Shown piece after piece: positions 25,787-35,376 of a stretch of DNA of 64,000 nt (position 1 is its first letter; each line of letters opens with the position of its first letter). The notes beneath the pieces are model-generated. The model did no database searches, was not told the DNA's origin, and was given only the letters and a program-made list of their open reading frames with translations. The position numbers and the translations under genes were made by a program. The DNA is from Ruminococcaceae bacterium UBA6416 (lineage in GTDB: Bacteria; Bacillota; Clostridia; Oscillospirales; Acutalibacteraceae), in the NCBI GenBank assembly GCA_002438505.1, contig DJPI01000010.1:1-64000 (forward strand). Direction: 5' to 3'.

Positions 25787-25819
25787 GGGGCTGTCGCAAA
25801 ATGCGACAGCCCCCTTTCT
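25787..25819 (+). terminator. Terminator after ruvX
   Basis: Twelve-base perfect stem GGGGCTGTCGCA (25787-25798) and TGCGACAGCCCC (25802-25813), three-base loop, then CCTTTCT. Confidence 0.88.
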
Positions 25820-25898
25820 CTGCGTTCGGCTTTCTGACCGTTTTCGGGTGCTTTGGAGCTCAGGCTTTTGAACAGTAAATAATTAAGTGCCGTGAAAC

Positions 25899-26060
25899 TT
25901 GCTTTTTTCCTGCCAATGTGATATAATACCGTATAATTACCTGCGGCAAATCAGTCGGCTGCGCCCGTGAAGAACCAAACAAAGCCTGCAGCGGGCAATT
26001 TTGGGCTTTTTGCCGTCCCGGAGAGACTTCGGAGATTATATGAAAAAACAGGAGTTGAAG
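25899..26060 (+). promoter_or_regulatory. Promoter and long leader of the opp operon
   Basis: TTGCTT at 25899-25904 and TATAAT at 25922-25927 with a 17-base spacer give a start near 25934. About 130 bases of G/C-rich leader follow, with complementary blocks such as GCCCG near 25965 and CGGGC near 25995. It matches no riboswitch class I know. Confidence 0.65.
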
Positions 26061-26064
26061 ATGA

Positions 26065-26982
26065 TTGGCTAAGTACATTTGCAAGCGCGTGGCTATGGGA
26101 ATACTCAGCATATTCATTGTTGCCTCGCTCACATTCCTTTTGATGAACCTTGTTCCCGGCGGGCCGTTCGTTGCCGAAAAATCAATGAGTGCGGCGGCGC
26201 AGGAAGCCCTTAACGAAAAATACGGGCTGAACAAACCGCTTTATGAGCGATATCTTACCTATATGTCAGACCTGCTTCACGGCGATATGGGTCCGAGCCT
26301 CAGACAAAGAGGTCGACAGGTGTCCGACATCATTTTTTCAAAGTTTCCCGTTTCGGCCAAGCTTGCCGGAATTGCCGTCACGGTTGCGCTGCTTCTCGGA
26401 ATTCCGATGGGGTGCCTTTCGGCGTACAGCAGGGGAAAGTTTTTGGACAATTTCATCATTGTGCTTGCAACGTGCGGAATTGCCATCCCGAGCTTTATCA
26501 GCAGTGTAATTTTGCTTTATACCTTCGGAAGCAAGCTGAATTTGCTGCCGACCATAGGACTGAACACCATGTCCTCATATATAATGCCCGTTACGGCTCT
26601 TGCAATTTACCCGACCGCATATATAACGCGCCTCATGCGTTCAAGCCTTCTTGATGTTATGGGTCAGGATTATATCCGCACGGCGAAGGCGAAGGGACTT
26701 TCAAACTTCAAGGTTCTTTTCAAGCACGCGCTGCGCAACGCAATTTTGCCCGTTGTCACTTATGTTGGCCCGATGCTTGCAAGCCTTATGACCGGTTCGT
26801 TCATCGTTGAAAAAATCTTCACCATTCCCGGTCTCGGCCGCGACTTTGTTTCGGCCATCAACCAGCACGACTATACCCTCATTATGGGAACAACAATAGT
26901 CCTTGCAACACTTATTATTACCGCGAACGTGATTGTTGATATTCTTTATAAAATCATTGATCCGCGCATTAAACTCAAATAA
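26065..26982 (+). CDS. oppB: Peptide ABC transporter permease OppB
   Basis: A 305-residue inner-membrane permease with six predicted helices and the typical N-terminus L-L-M-N-L-V-P-G-G-P-F. The EAA coupling loop is visible as Y-I-R-T-A-K-A-K-G-L. The start is TTG 26065, ten bases after AGGAG; the ATG at 26061 is out of frame. First gene of oppBCDFA, which imports oligopeptides (or possibly nickel or other solutes of this superfamily). Confidence 0.93.
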   Translation: MAKYICKRVAMGILSIFIVASLTFLLMNLVPGGPFVAEKSMSAAAQEALNEKYGLNKPLYERYLTYMSDLLHGDMGPSLRQRGRQVSDIIFSKFPVSAKLAGIAVTVALLLGIPMGCLSAYSRGKFLDNFIIVLATCGIAIPSFISSVILLYTFGSKLNLLPTIGLNTMSSYIMPVTALAIYPTAYITRLMRSSLLDVMGQDYIRTAKAKGLSNFKVLFKHALRNAILPVVTYVGPMLASLMTGSFIVEKIFTIPGLGRDFVSAINQHDYTLIMGTTIVLATLIITANVIVDILYKIIDPRIKLK

Positions 26983-27002
26983 AGGAGCGGAAGGAAAGAA
27001 AA

Positions 27003-28040
27003 ATGAAAAAAATACCGAGTCTTCATCTTAATCCCGATGACTTTCTTTCCGCAACGGCTGACGAAAAGGAAAGTCTCGTCATAATGCGCAAAAGCACAAA
27101 CTTCTGGGCTGACGGTCTGCGCAGACTGCGCAAGAACAAGATTGCAATGGTGAGCCTTGCGTTCATTCTTGTTATTGTTGTTTTTGCATACATTCTTCCG
27201 CAGTTCTGGCCGTACAGCTATGAGCAGCAGATTCAGGGAAGCGAAAACCTTGCTCCCTTTGAATACGGCATTACCGAGCAGGAACTCATTGACAAGGGGG
27301 AGAGCGTTTTTCCCCATATCTGCGGAACCGATAAGCTCGGCCGCGATTTCGCCGTCCGTCTGATGATGGGAACAAGAATCAGCCTCACGGTCGGTCTCAT
27401 TTGCGCGGCGCTTGTTCTTCTTGTCGGCGCAACCTACGGCGCGGTTGCCGGTTTTGTTGGCGGCTGGGTCGATAACATCATGATGCGTATCACCGATATC
27501 CTTTATACGATTCCGGACATTCTTTTGATAATCATTCTTTCCCTTGCGCTCAAGCCTAAGCTTGAGTCGGTTTCCGAGCTTGCCGGTTTTGAATGGATGC
27601 AGCGGGTCGGACCGAATCTGATTTCAATTTTCCTTGTTTTTGTTTTGCTTTACTGGGTCAGCATGGCGCGTATCACACGCTCTCAGGTTCTTGTTCTCAA
27701 GGAATCGGAGTATGTTACCGCGGCGCGCGCCCTCGGTGCAAACGGCTCAAGAATCATCAGAAAGCATCTTTTAACAAACTGCATCGGAACCCTCATTGTT
27801 ACAACGACCCTTCAGATTCCGTCGGCAATTTTCACGGAGAGCTATCTTTCCTTCCTCGGCCTCGGCGTTGCGGCTCCAATGCCATCGCTCGGCTCGCTTG
27901 CAACGGACGCAGTTAAGGGAATGAACACCTATCCGCACCTTTTGTTCCTGCCTGCGGTGCTCATCAGCGTTGTTATTCTTGCGTTCAACCTTTTCGGCGA
28001 CGGACTGCGCGATGCATTCGACCCGAAACTTAAAAACTGA
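27003..28040 (+). CDS. oppC: Peptide ABC transporter permease OppC
   Basis: A 345-residue second permease with an extended cytoplasmic N-terminus containing the family segment R-R-L-R-K-N-K-I-A-M-V-S-L. H-I-C-G-T-D-K-L-G-R-D marks the start of the transport domain, and the EAA loop is Y-V-T-A-A-R-A-L-G-A. The extracellular loop after helix 1 includes a roughly 40-residue segment usual for this family. Spaced 20 bases after oppB. Confidence 0.94.
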   Translation: MKKIPSLHLNPDDFLSATADEKESLVIMRKSTNFWADGLRRLRKNKIAMVSLAFILVIVVFAYILPQFWPYSYEQQIQGSENLAPFEYGITEQELIDKGESVFPHICGTDKLGRDFAVRLMMGTRISLTVGLICAALVLLVGATYGAVAGFVGGWVDNIMMRITDILYTIPDILLIIILSLALKPKLESVSELAGFEWMQRVGPNLISIFLVFVLLYWVSMARITRSQVLVLKESEYVTAARALGANGSRIIRKHLLTNCIGTLIVTTTLQIPSAIFTESYLSFLGLGVAAPMPSLGSLATDAVKGMNTYPHLLFLPAVLISVVILAFNLFGDGLRDAFDPKLKN

Positions 28041-28058
28041 CAAAGGAGGACGGGAATT

Positions 28059-29054
28059 TTGGCTGAAAAACTTTTGGAAATTAAGGACGAAAGACTCTCG
28101 TTCTTCACCCCTGCCGGCGAGGTCAAGGCGCTCAACGGCGTCTCGCTTTCAATGGAGCAGGGAGAGGTTCTCGGAATCGTTGGTGAATCCGGCTCCGGAA
28201 AATCCGTAACCGCATACTCGGTCATGGGTCTTACCGCGTACCCCGGAAAGCTTATTGGCGGAACAATCCGATTTAACGGCCACAAGATTGACGAAATGAG
28301 CGAAAAGGAGTTCCGCAAAATCCGCGGAAATGAGGTTTCAATCATTTTTCAGGATCCGATGACGAGCCTTAACCCGGTTTATACAATCGGAAACCAGATA
28401 ACGGAAGTTATTCTTCTTCATACAGATAAAACAAAAAAGCAAGCCCATGAACGCGCAAAGGAGCTTTTGGAGCTTGTTGGAATCAATGAGCCGGAAAAGC
28501 GTCTCAAGCAGCATCCCCATGAGCTTTCCGGCGGAATGAGGCAGCGCGTTATGATTGCCATTGCCCTTGCGTGCGAGCCGAAGCTTCTCATTGCGGACGA
28601 GCCGACAACCGCTCTTGACGTTACCATTCAGGCGCAGATTCTGGAGCTTATGCAGGAGCTGCGCGCAAAGCTCGGAATGAGCATCATCATGATTACCCAT
28701 GACCTCGGCGTTGTTGCCAGTATGTGCGAGAAAATTGCCGTAATGTATGCCGGTCACATTGTTGAATACGGCACCGCGGATGAGATTTTCTATAGCCCTA
28801 AGCATGAATACACAAAAGGACTCATCAAGTCCATTCCGAAGCTTAATGCAGAAAAAATTGAGCGTCTTGTTCCCATTGAGGGTCAGCCCGTTGACCTTCT
28901 CAATCCTCCGGCCGGCTGCCCGTTTGCGCCAAGGTGTGCAAGCTGCATGAAAGTCTGTCTGCGTGAAATGCCGCCGAAAACGGAGCTTTCCGAAACGCAT
29001 TACAGCCATTGCTGGCTGCTCCAGAAAGAACAGTTTGAGAAAGGGGAGGACTAA
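28059..29054 (+). CDS. oppD: Peptide ABC transporter ATPase OppD
   Basis: A 331-residue ATP-binding subunit with Walker A G-E-S-G-S-G-K-S, signature L-S-G-G-M-R-Q-R, and Walker [14 protein letters not shown]. The C-terminal oligopeptide-transport extension has Cys residues in [11 protein letters not shown] near 285-300, a possible iron-sulfur site known from this family. TTG start at 28059, 10 bases after AGGAGG. Confidence 0.95.
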   Translation: MAEKLLEIKDERLSFFTPAGEVKALNGVSLSMEQGEVLGIVGESGSGKSVTAYSVMGLTAYPGKLIGGTIRFNGHKIDEMSEKEFRKIRGNEVSIIFQDPMTSLNPVYTIGNQITEVILLHTDKTKKQAHERAKELLELVGINEPEKRLKQHPHELSGGMRQRVMIAIALACEPKLLIADEPTTALDVTIQAQILELMQELRAKLGMSIIMITHDLGVVASMCEKIAVMYAGHIVEYGTADEIFYSPKHEYTKGLIKSIPKLNAEKIERLVPIEGQPVDLLNPPAGCPFAPRCASCMKVCLREMPPKTELSETHYSHCWLLQKEQFEKGED

Positions 29055-29056
29055 GT

Positions 29057-30052
29057 TTGAGTAACAACGAAAAGCTTGTTCAGATTGAACATCTCCAGCA
29101 GTACTTCCCTGCCGGCGGAAGAGGAAAAAACAAAAAGTTTGTTCAAGCCGTTGATGATGTTTCCTTTTTCATCAACAAGGGTGAAACCCTCGGTCTTGTT
29201 GGTGAATCCGGCTGCGGAAAAACAACGGTCGGCCGAACCCTTCTGCGCCTTTATGAGCCGACCGGCGGAAGGATTATCTATGACGGAAACGTCATTTTTG
29301 ACAAGGAAAAGAAAATTGCCGTCAATATGCTTCCATATCGCAGAAAGATGCAAATGGTGTTCCAGGATCCGTATGCGAGCCTTGACCCGCGCATGACGAT
29401 AGGCGATATTGTCGGCGAGGCTATTGACATCCATAAACTTGCCGCGAACAAAGCCGAGCGGCGCGAGAGGATAATCTCCCTGCTTGAAACGGTCGGCCTC
29501 AACAGTGAACACGCCAACCGCTATCCGCACGAGTTTTCCGGCGGTCAGCGTCAGCGTGTCGGCATTGCAAGAGCGCTTGCCGTCAATCCGGAATTTATTG
29601 TTTGCGATGAACCTGTTTCCGCTCTGGACGTTTCAATTCAGGCGCAGGTTGTCAATATGTTTGAAGACTTGCAGAAAGAATTGGGCTTGACCTATCTTTT
29701 CATTGCGCACGACCTCAGCATTGTTCGCCATATCTCAAACAGAATCGGCGTTATGTATCTCGGAAAGCTTGTTGAGCTTGCGGACAGCTTTGAACTCATT
29801 GCCCACAGTGTTCATCCCTACACAAGAAGCCTCATTTCCGCAATTCCGGAGGCTGACCCCAAAACCGCGCGCGCTTCAAAGCGCATTCCGCTCCAGGGAG
29901 ACGTTCCAAGTCCGCTCAATCCGCCCAGCGGCTGCCGCTTCAGAACGCGCTGCCCTTATGCGGACGAGCTTTGCGCAAAGGAATGCCCGGCGCTCAAAGA
30001 AGTAAGCCCCGGCCATTTTGCCGCGTGTCATCACCTTGACAAGGTGAACTGA
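29057..30052 (+). CDS. oppF: Peptide ABC transporter ATPase OppF
   Basis: The partner ATPase, 331 residues: Walker A G-E-S-G-C-G-K-T, signature F-S-G-G-Q-R-Q-R, Walker [14 protein letters not shown]. The C-terminal C-x-x-R-T-R-C-P motif is present. TTG start at 29057, two bases after the oppD stop, with GGGGAGGA at the oppD end as binding site. Confidence 0.95.
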   Translation: MSNNEKLVQIEHLQQYFPAGGRGKNKKFVQAVDDVSFFINKGETLGLVGESGCGKTTVGRTLLRLYEPTGGRIIYDGNVIFDKEKKIAVNMLPYRRKMQMVFQDPYASLDPRMTIGDIVGEAIDIHKLAANKAERRERIISLLETVGLNSEHANRYPHEFSGGQRQRVGIARALAVNPEFIVCDEPVSALDVSIQAQVVNMFEDLQKELGLTYLFIAHDLSIVRHISNRIGVMYLGKLVELADSFELIAHSVHPYTRSLISAIPEADPKTARASKRIPLQGDVPSPLNPPSGCRFRTRCPYADELCAKECPALKEVSPGHFAACHHLDKVN

Positions 30053-30069
30053 TTTATTTTAGGTATTTG

Positions 30070-30108
30070 TTGCGCATTTTGCTTCTTACTGCGCAATGGA
30101 TATATAAA
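30070..30108 (+). promoter_or_regulatory. Hairpin and possible promoter before oppA
   Basis: TTGCGCA (30070-30076) pairs with TGCGCAA (30090-30096). TTGCTT (30079-30084) and TATAAA (30103-30108), 18 bases apart, could form an internal promoter. Either would explain higher expression of the binding protein than of the transporter body. Confidence 0.45.
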
Positions 30109-30148
30109 TTCTGGCTCAAGCCAAAAAAATCTAAAAGGAGATGCACCT

Positions 30149-31885
30149 ATGAAAACCAGAAGAATTATTTCAATCATTCTGGCCATCGTGCTTGCTTTCT
30201 CGGCTCTTGCCTGCCTTTCCGGCTGCAACAATGGTGACGGAAACGACACAACTGCTGCCTCCGGCGAAAAGACCGATGCGGCAAAGCCCGATGGATCAAA
30301 GCCGGTTACGGTTCAGATTGGACCGAACACGGAAACTCTTGACCCGGCTCTCAACAGCGCTGTTGACGGCGGCAATATGCTCATCACGCTGTTTGAGCCC
30401 CTGCTTATTATCGACCAGGATAATAAGGTTCAGCCCGGTCAGGCTGAAAAGTATGAAGTCAGCAAGGACGGTCTCACCTGGACTTTCACAATGCGTGACG
30501 GTCTTAAGTGGTCAGACGGCACCGAGCTCAACGCAAAGGACTTTGAATATTCCTTCAAGCGTTTGACAGACGTCGAGCTTGCCGCTCCGTATGCCGAAAC
30601 CGTTATCGGTATGGTTGAAGGCTATAAGGATGCCATCGGCAATCCGGACAATGACGGCAAGACAACAACCACTCCCGACCCCGACAAGCTCAATGTTAAG
30701 GCCAGCGAGGATGGCAAGACTCTCACCGTTAAGCTTGCTTATCCGTGCTCATACTTTGACAAGCTTGCTGCTTTTGCAACTCTCAGCCCCGTTCAGAAGG
30801 CTACCGTTGAAAAGAACGGCGATGCTTGGGCAACAAAGCCTGAGACTTATGTCTGCAATGGTCCTTACATGATTGAAAAGTGGACTCCGAGTGAACGCAT
30901 CGTCTGCAAGAAGAACGATAACTATAAGGGCGGCTGGGATTCTTCAAAGATCGTTACAAAGACCCTCAACTTCCTTCTTCTTGAAGACTCAAGTGCTTCC
31001 TACACCGCATATACCGGCGGCGAAGCTCAGCTCATTAAGGACGTTCCGACCGAGGAAATTCCGAGCCTCAAGAAGGCAGAGGATGGCGGCGATTTCTATA
31101 TTGACGCAAACCTTGGAACATATTACCTCAACATGAACATCAAAAAGGCTCCGTTTGACAATGTCAATGTCCGCAAGGCTCTCAACCTTGCAATCGACCG
31201 TGAGTACATTGCAAACACCATCATGCAGGGTACCTACACTCCGGCATATAACTTTGTTGGCCCGGGCATCATTGATGCTGAGGACGGCAGCATGTTCTAT
31301 GACGTTTCAGTGAAGGAAAACGGCGGAAAGACCTATATCAGCAATGACTTTGAGGCTAACCTTGAGGAAGCCAAGAAGGCTCTTGCCGAGGCAGGTTATC
31401 CCGATGGAAAGGGCTTCCCGACCATCACTTACTCAACCAACGATTCAGGCTACCATGTTGCTGTTGCCGAATACCTCCAGCAGGCATATAAGAAGCTCGG
31501 CATCACCATGAAGATTGACAAGGTTGACTGGTCATCATTCACTCCGCAGCGCCGTGCAGGCGATTACGAAATGGCTCGTAACGGCTGGGTAATGGACTAT
31601 AACGACGCTTCAAACATCATTGAGCTGTTCTATTCAACCAACGGCAACAACGATGGAAAGTATAGCAGCGAGAAGTTTGACAAAGCATTTGACGCTTCCA
31701 AGGTTGCAGACAAGAAAGCACACTTTGCGGCTCTCCATGAGGCCGAAAAGGTTATGATGGAAGATTACGCTTGCATTCCCGTTGCTTATTACAATGACTT
31801 CTGGCTCCAGAGCCCGTCTCTTAAGGGTTCATGGCACAGCCCCTATGGTTATTGGTACCTCCAGTATGCTTACGTTGAGGGTTAA
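30149..31885 (+). CDS. oppA: Peptide-binding lipoprotein OppA
   Basis: A 578-residue family 5 extracellular solute-binding protein. The lipoprotein signal ends L-S-G-C (Cys26). Family blocks include L-D-P-A-L-N-S, the W-T-F-T-M-R-D-G-L-K-W-S-D-G segment near 110 and V-R-K-A-L-N-L-A-I-D-R near 345. Lys is mostly AAG here, unlike many neighbours, which fits high expression. It follows the transporter genes after a 96-base gap containing a hairpin. Confidence 0.95.
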   Translation: MKTRRIISIILAIVLAFSALACLSGCNNGDGNDTTAASGEKTDAAKPDGSKPVTVQIGPNTETLDPALNSAVDGGNMLITLFEPLLIIDQDNKVQPGQAEKYEVSKDGLTWTFTMRDGLKWSDGTELNAKDFEYSFKRLTDVELAAPYAETVIGMVEGYKDAIGNPDNDGKTTTTPDPDKLNVKASEDGKTLTVKLAYPCSYFDKLAAFATLSPVQKATVEKNGDAWATKPETYVCNGPYMIEKWTPSERIVCKKNDNYKGGWDSSKIVTKTLNFLLLEDSSASYTAYTGGEAQLIKDVPTEEIPSLKKAEDGGDFYIDANLGTYYLNMNIKKAPFDNVNVRKALNLAIDREYIANTIMQGTYTPAYNFVGPGIIDAEDGSMFYDVSVKENGGKTYISNDFEANLEEAKKALAEAGYPDGKGFPTITYSTNDSGYHVAVAEYLQQAYKKLGITMKIDKVDWSSFTPQRRAGDYEMARNGWVMDYNDASNIIELFYSTNGNNDGKYSSEKFDKAFDASKVADKKAHFAALHEAEKVMMEDYACIPVAYYNDFWLQSPSLKGSWHSPYGYWYLQYAYVEG

Positions 31886-31921
31886 GTGATATTTTAACTT
31901 CAAAGCTAAAGCAAAAATAAA

Positions 31922-31959
31922 GGCTGTCCGCATCTCTTTTCGGTGCGGACGGCCTTTTT
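31922..31959 (+). terminator. Terminator of the opp operon
   Basis: GGCTGTCCGCA (31922-31932) pairs with TGCGGACGGCC (31944-31954) with one wobble pair, followed by five T. Confidence 0.9.
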
Positions 31960-31995
31960 CTGTAAATAATGCGTAATATTTTTTACACATTTCCG

Positions 31996-32051
31996 TTGAC
32001 AAACATTCACAGATACATTATAATTCAATTATAAGGGTGAAAGTTTCACCC
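31996..32051 (+). promoter_or_regulatory. Promoter and 5' hairpin of the InlB-repeat protein gene
   Basis: TTGACA at 31996-32001 and TATAAT at 32019-32024 with a 17-base spacer, a full consensus promoter. Right after the expected start lies a perfect stem GGGTGAAA (32035-32042) and TTTCACCC (32044-32051). Confidence 0.88.
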
Positions 32052-32083
32052 GGTGTATTATAATCGAAACGGAGGATACCCAT

Positions 32084-32527
32084 ATGAAGAAAATTATTGC
32101 AGTTTTACTTTCGGTTCTGGTTCTTTTCTCTGCGCTGAGCGTTGTTTCCTTTGCCGAGGGTGAAGGCGAAGAGAAGCCCGTTTACACAATCAAGTTTGTT
32201 GACTATGACGGAACACCGCTCGGCTCAAGACAGGTTCCCCACGGAGAAATTATCTCCGCTCCGGAAAATCCCGCAAGAGCCGAGGATAAGGAAAACAAAA
32301 TTGAATACATCTTCAAAGGCTGGTCAAGTGACGGCGGCGCAACAACATATTCCGCAAACACTCTTCCCATTGCAACGGCTGATGTCACATACACCGCAGT
32401 TTACGCCGAAAACAAGAAGAGCGACAACCTCACCTTCTGGCAGCTTGTTGCTTCAATTTTTGCAAGAATTAATAAGATCTTTGAATATTTTGACAAGCTC
32501 TTTGATTTTGATTTCAAGCGTCCGTAA
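32084..32527 (+). CDS. Small secreted InlB B-repeat protein with amphipathic tail
   Basis: A 147-residue exported protein. Signal peptide about 1-24. Residues 33-107 match one InlB B-repeat (Listeria-Bacteroides repeat), with I-K-F-V-D-Y-D-G near its start, the central F-K-G-W-S-S-D-G-G and the final Y-T-A-V-Y. The last 30 residues are an aromatic amphipathic helix (F-W-Q-L-V-A-S-I-F-A-R-I-N-K-I-F-E-Y) closely resembling the free micropeptides encoded at 425, 807, 38973 and 39323. Own consensus promoter. The tail may bind the membrane or envelope; no function is known. Confidence 0.85.
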   Translation: MKKIIAVLLSVLVLFSALSVVSFAEGEGEEKPVYTIKFVDYDGTPLGSRQVPHGEIISAPENPARAEDKENKIEYIFKGWSSDGGATTYSANTLPIATADVTYTAVYAENKKSDNLTFWQLVASIFARINKIFEYFDKLFDFDFKRP

Positions 32528-32601
32528 CAACGGAAATTTTTAAATTATCGGTGGACTGCCGCATTTAGTGCGGATTAAAGAGCAAAACCAAAAACACAAA
32601 A

Positions 32602-32660
32602 GACTATATCTCACATTTTGCAAAAAAGTCTAATGTTCTGTGAGGTATAGTCTTTGATTT
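32602..32660 (+). terminator. Long stem-loop, terminator or small RNA
   Basis: GACTATATCTCAC (32602-32614) pairs with GTGAGGTATAGTC (32640-32652) over 13 bases with one wobble, around a 25-base loop. TTTGATTTTT follows. Flanking A-rich and T-rich sequence extends the symmetry. It lies between the InlB-repeat gene and yfbR and may terminate the former. Confidence 0.55.
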
Positions 32661-32795
32661 TTGCAATTATCAAAAAGCATTTTGCTCTTTTAAGCGTTTT
32701 TTCCCGTTTGCAGTACCTGTGAACAGCTTTGGAACAAAGAAAACGCTTTCTGAATCTAAATGCAACAGCCCCTTTTTTGAACTGTGAGGAGAAAA

Positions 32796-33407
32796 ATGAA
32801 ACAATTTTTTGCAATGTTTTCAAGAATGAAGTATATCAATCGCTGGGCGCTGATGAAAAACACGCGCAGCGAGAACCTGAGCGAGCACAGCCTTGATGTT
32901 GCGGCAATAGCGCACGCGATTGCCATGATGAAAAATCTGCGCTTCGGCGGAAATTTGAATGCCGAACGCGCCGCCGTTCTCGGCCTTTATCACGATATGC
33001 CTGAAATTATAACCGGTGATATGCCAACTCCGGTGAAATACCACAGCAAAACGCTGCGCAAGGCTTTCAATGAGGTTGAAACCGAGGCCTGCTCACACCT
33101 TCTTTCAATGCTGCCCGATGATATGAGAGAAAGCTTCCGGCCGTACTTTTTCAAAAAAGAAGAGGATGAGTATCTTTGGAAAATTGTCAAAGCGGCGGAC
33201 AAAATTTCTGCGCTCATCAAGTGCATTGAGGAGGAAAAAAGCGGGAATCATGAGTTTTCAAGCGCGCTTTCCTCAACAAAAAAAGCGATTGAAAAAATGA
33301 ATCTTCCGGAGGCGGACGCTTTTCTTGAAGAATTCCTCGGGGCATACAGCCTCAATCTTGACGAGCAGAGCATCTGTGTTTCTCCGGCCGGAGAAAGTTC
33401 AGAATAA
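32796..33407 (+). CDS. yfbR: HD-domain 5'-deoxynucleotidase YfbR-like
   Basis: A 203-residue HD phosphohydrolase that dephosphorylates deoxynucleoside monophosphates. The metal motif is spread over S-E-H-S-L-D, L-Y-H-D-M-P-E and a later A-A-D-K-I, typical for YfbR; D-M-P-E-I-I-T-G-D-M-P-T-P-V-K is the substrate block. ATG 32796 is set by GAGGAG just upstream; a GTG at 32784 overlaps that site and is unlikely. No clear promoter seen. Confidence 0.92.
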   Translation: MKQFFAMFSRMKYINRWALMKNTRSENLSEHSLDVAAIAHAIAMMKNLRFGGNLNAERAAVLGLYHDMPEIITGDMPTPVKYHSKTLRKAFNEVETEACSHLLSMLPDDMRESFRPYFFKKEEDEYLWKIVKAADKISALIKCIEEEKSGNHEFSSALSSTKKAIEKMNLPEADAFLEEFLGAYSLNLDEQSICVSPAGESSE

Positions 33408-33426
33408 TTAATTCAGAAAAAATTAA

Positions 33427-33455
33427 TTGCTTTTTTCAGAAAGCACCTGTATAAT
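33427..33455 (+). promoter_or_regulatory. Promoter of the 592-residue membrane protein gene
   Basis: TTGCTT at 33427-33432 and TATAAT at 33450-33455 with a 17-base spacer. Confidence 0.78.
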
Positions 33456-33515
33456 AAAAGACACTATCTTTGCAAAAAGCCGGAAGGCTTCTTGCGGTAT
33501 TAAGGAGTTGTAGAA

Positions 33516-35294
33516 ATGGAACCTATTAAGGTTGATTTTACCGGCGGAAACGGAGCCGGAAAAGGAAAGGGCAGCGGCAAGGACGCCTATCTTTCCCCAT
33601 CAAAGGCCGGACTCAAAACCGTCATTTCCGTCATCGGAACCGTTATCGGAGCCGTTATTGCGTATTACTTTATGCTTCCGCCGCTCAATTTCAAGAGCAC
33701 CGAGCTTTATTTCTTTCTCGGCATTGTTGCGGTGATTTATCTTGCTTTTCAGGTTGTCCTCTCCGGCGTAATCATGAAACCGGAGTACACAAAATATGTT
33801 AAAAAGCAGGCTGTTGTTCCCGGAATAATCATTGGTGCGCTCGCTGTTGTTGTCGGCGTTGGAATGCTGTTTTCTTCGGTTGTTTTTCGCGCCTCGTCAT
33901 ACAGCAAGATTATCTCCGTTTCCGAGGATAAGACTTTTTCAAGCGATATCAAACAGGCGGACTTCAAGTCTGTTCCCGTTCTTGACACCGCTGCCTCTGC
34001 CGCGCTTGCAACCCGTACCCTCGGCGACCTTGCTTCAATCAACAAGGAATCGCAGTTTGAGGTTGCGCCGCAGTTCACTCAGATCAACTATAAGAATTCT
34101 CCCGTCCGCGTTGGAACGCTTGCATACGGCGATATCTTCAAGTGGTTTAAAAACACAAAAGAGGGTATGCCCGGATATATCATTGTTGACATGGTTACCC
34201 AGAAAACGGAGTTTGTAATGCTCAAAGAGGGCAGCTATATCCGCTACTCCACCGAGGAGCATTTTTCAAAGTATCTCATGAGGCACGTCCGCTTTGCCTA
34301 TCCGACCTATATTTTTGATGAGCCGCACTTTGAAATTGACGAGCAGGGCAGGCCGTTCTGGCTTTGTCCGGTACTTGATAAGACAATAGGCCTCTTTGGC
34401 GGAACCGATGTTAAGGGCGTTGTTATTGTTGACGCAATCACGGGTGAATGCAATGAGTATTCGCTTGAAACAATCAAAAACGATAAGTCCTTCCAGTGGA
34501 TTGACGGAATCTATTCAAATGACCTGCTTGTTGAGCAGTATAACTATTACGGAAAATATGCCGGCGGCTTCATCAACTCGATTATTGGCCAGGAGGGCGT
34601 CCGCGTTGCAACCGAAGGCTCGAACTTCCTTGCCCTCAACGATGACGTTTATATGTATACCGGCGTAACCTCGGTCAGCAACGACCAGGCAATCATCGGC
34701 TTTGTTCTTGTCAACATGAGAACAAAGGAAGCAAATTTCTATGAAATCTCCGGCGCAAAGGAGTATTCCGCAATGAGCTCCGCCGAAGGTCAGGTTCAAA
34801 ACTATAAATGGACGGCAACATTCCCGATTCTTCTTAACATCAGCGGTCAGCCGACCTATTTCATGTCTCTCAAGGACGATGCAAGCCTTGTTAAGCATTA
34901 CGCAATGGTAAATGTTCAAAACTATCAGGTTGTTGCAACGGGAAAGACCATTGCCGAATGCACTGAGAATTATGTTAATCTCCTTGCTCAGAGCAATATC
35001 AACATCAAGGTCGATATTGACAAAATCAAGGATGACACGGACAAGAACGAACCGAGTACCGATAAGCCTGCGGAAAAAACAACGGTTACCGTCAAGGGCA
35101 CCGTTTCAGACATCAGAACGGCTGTCATGGGCGGAGAAAGCTATTACTTCATAAAGCTTGAAAAGGGCAAGACCTATTACAAGGTTGCTGCCTCGGAAAA
35201 TGAGGCTGCGGTCATTCTCAACACGGGTGACAGTGTTTCACTCACCTATCAGAAAGGTGAAAGCGGAAGCGTCATTGCCGCCAAACTCGGATAA
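33516..35294 (+). CDS. Membrane protein with large extracellular domain, unknown
   Basis: Not recognised. The 592-residue protein starts with a Gly/Lys-rich cytoplasmic segment, then three membrane helices at about 33-55, 62-85 and 100-125. The large remaining domain is probably outside the cell, rich in aromatic and beta-type sequence. The C-terminal 70 residues (V-K-G-T-V-S-D-I-R to the end) look like an OB-type beta barrel, separated by a Lys/Asp/Pro linker (about 500-525). It is monocistronic with its own promoter and terminator. The gene is certain; the role is not known. Confidence 0.82.
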   Translation: MEPIKVDFTGGNGAGKGKGSGKDAYLSPSKAGLKTVISVIGTVIGAVIAYYFMLPPLNFKSTELYFFLGIVAVIYLAFQVVLSGVIMKPEYTKYVKKQAVVPGIIIGALAVVVGVGMLFSSVVFRASSYSKIISVSEDKTFSSDIKQADFKSVPVLDTAASAALATRTLGDLASINKESQFEVAPQFTQINYKNSPVRVGTLAYGDIFKWFKNTKEGMPGYIIVDMVTQKTEFVMLKEGSYIRYSTEEHFSKYLMRHVRFAYPTYIFDEPHFEIDEQGRPFWLCPVLDKTIGLFGGTDVKGVVIVDAITGECNEYSLETIKNDKSFQWIDGIYSNDLLVEQYNYYGKYAGGFINSIIGQEGVRVATEGSNFLALNDDVYMYTGVTSVSNDQAIIGFVLVNMRTKEANFYEISGAKEYSAMSSAEGQVQNYKWTATFPILLNISGQPTYFMSLKDDASLVKHYAMVNVQNYQVVATGKTIAECTENYVNLLAQSNINIKVDIDKIKDDTDKNEPSTDKPAEKTTVTVKGTVSDIRTAVMGGESYYFIKLEKGKTYYKVAASENEAAVILNTGDSVSLTYQKGESGSVIAAKLG

Positions 35295-35313
35295 CGGTTC
35301 AACTTGCAAAAAA

Positions 35314-35350
35314 AAGGAGCTGTTGCGGCTGCAACGGCTCCTTGCTTTAT
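35314..35350 (+). terminator. Terminator of the 592-residue protein gene
   Basis: AAGGAGCTGTTGC (35314-35326) pairs with GCAACGGCTCCTT (35331-35343) with one wobble pair around a four-base loop, then GCTTTAT. Confidence 0.8.
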
Positions 35351-35376
35351 ATTGTGGAAATTTAAATATCTGCAAA

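Noticed and set aside
28338..29009. Minus-strand open frame of 223 codons opposite oppD
   Set aside because: Antisense shadow of the ATPase gene, with Asn/His/Leu-rich translation typical of shadows.
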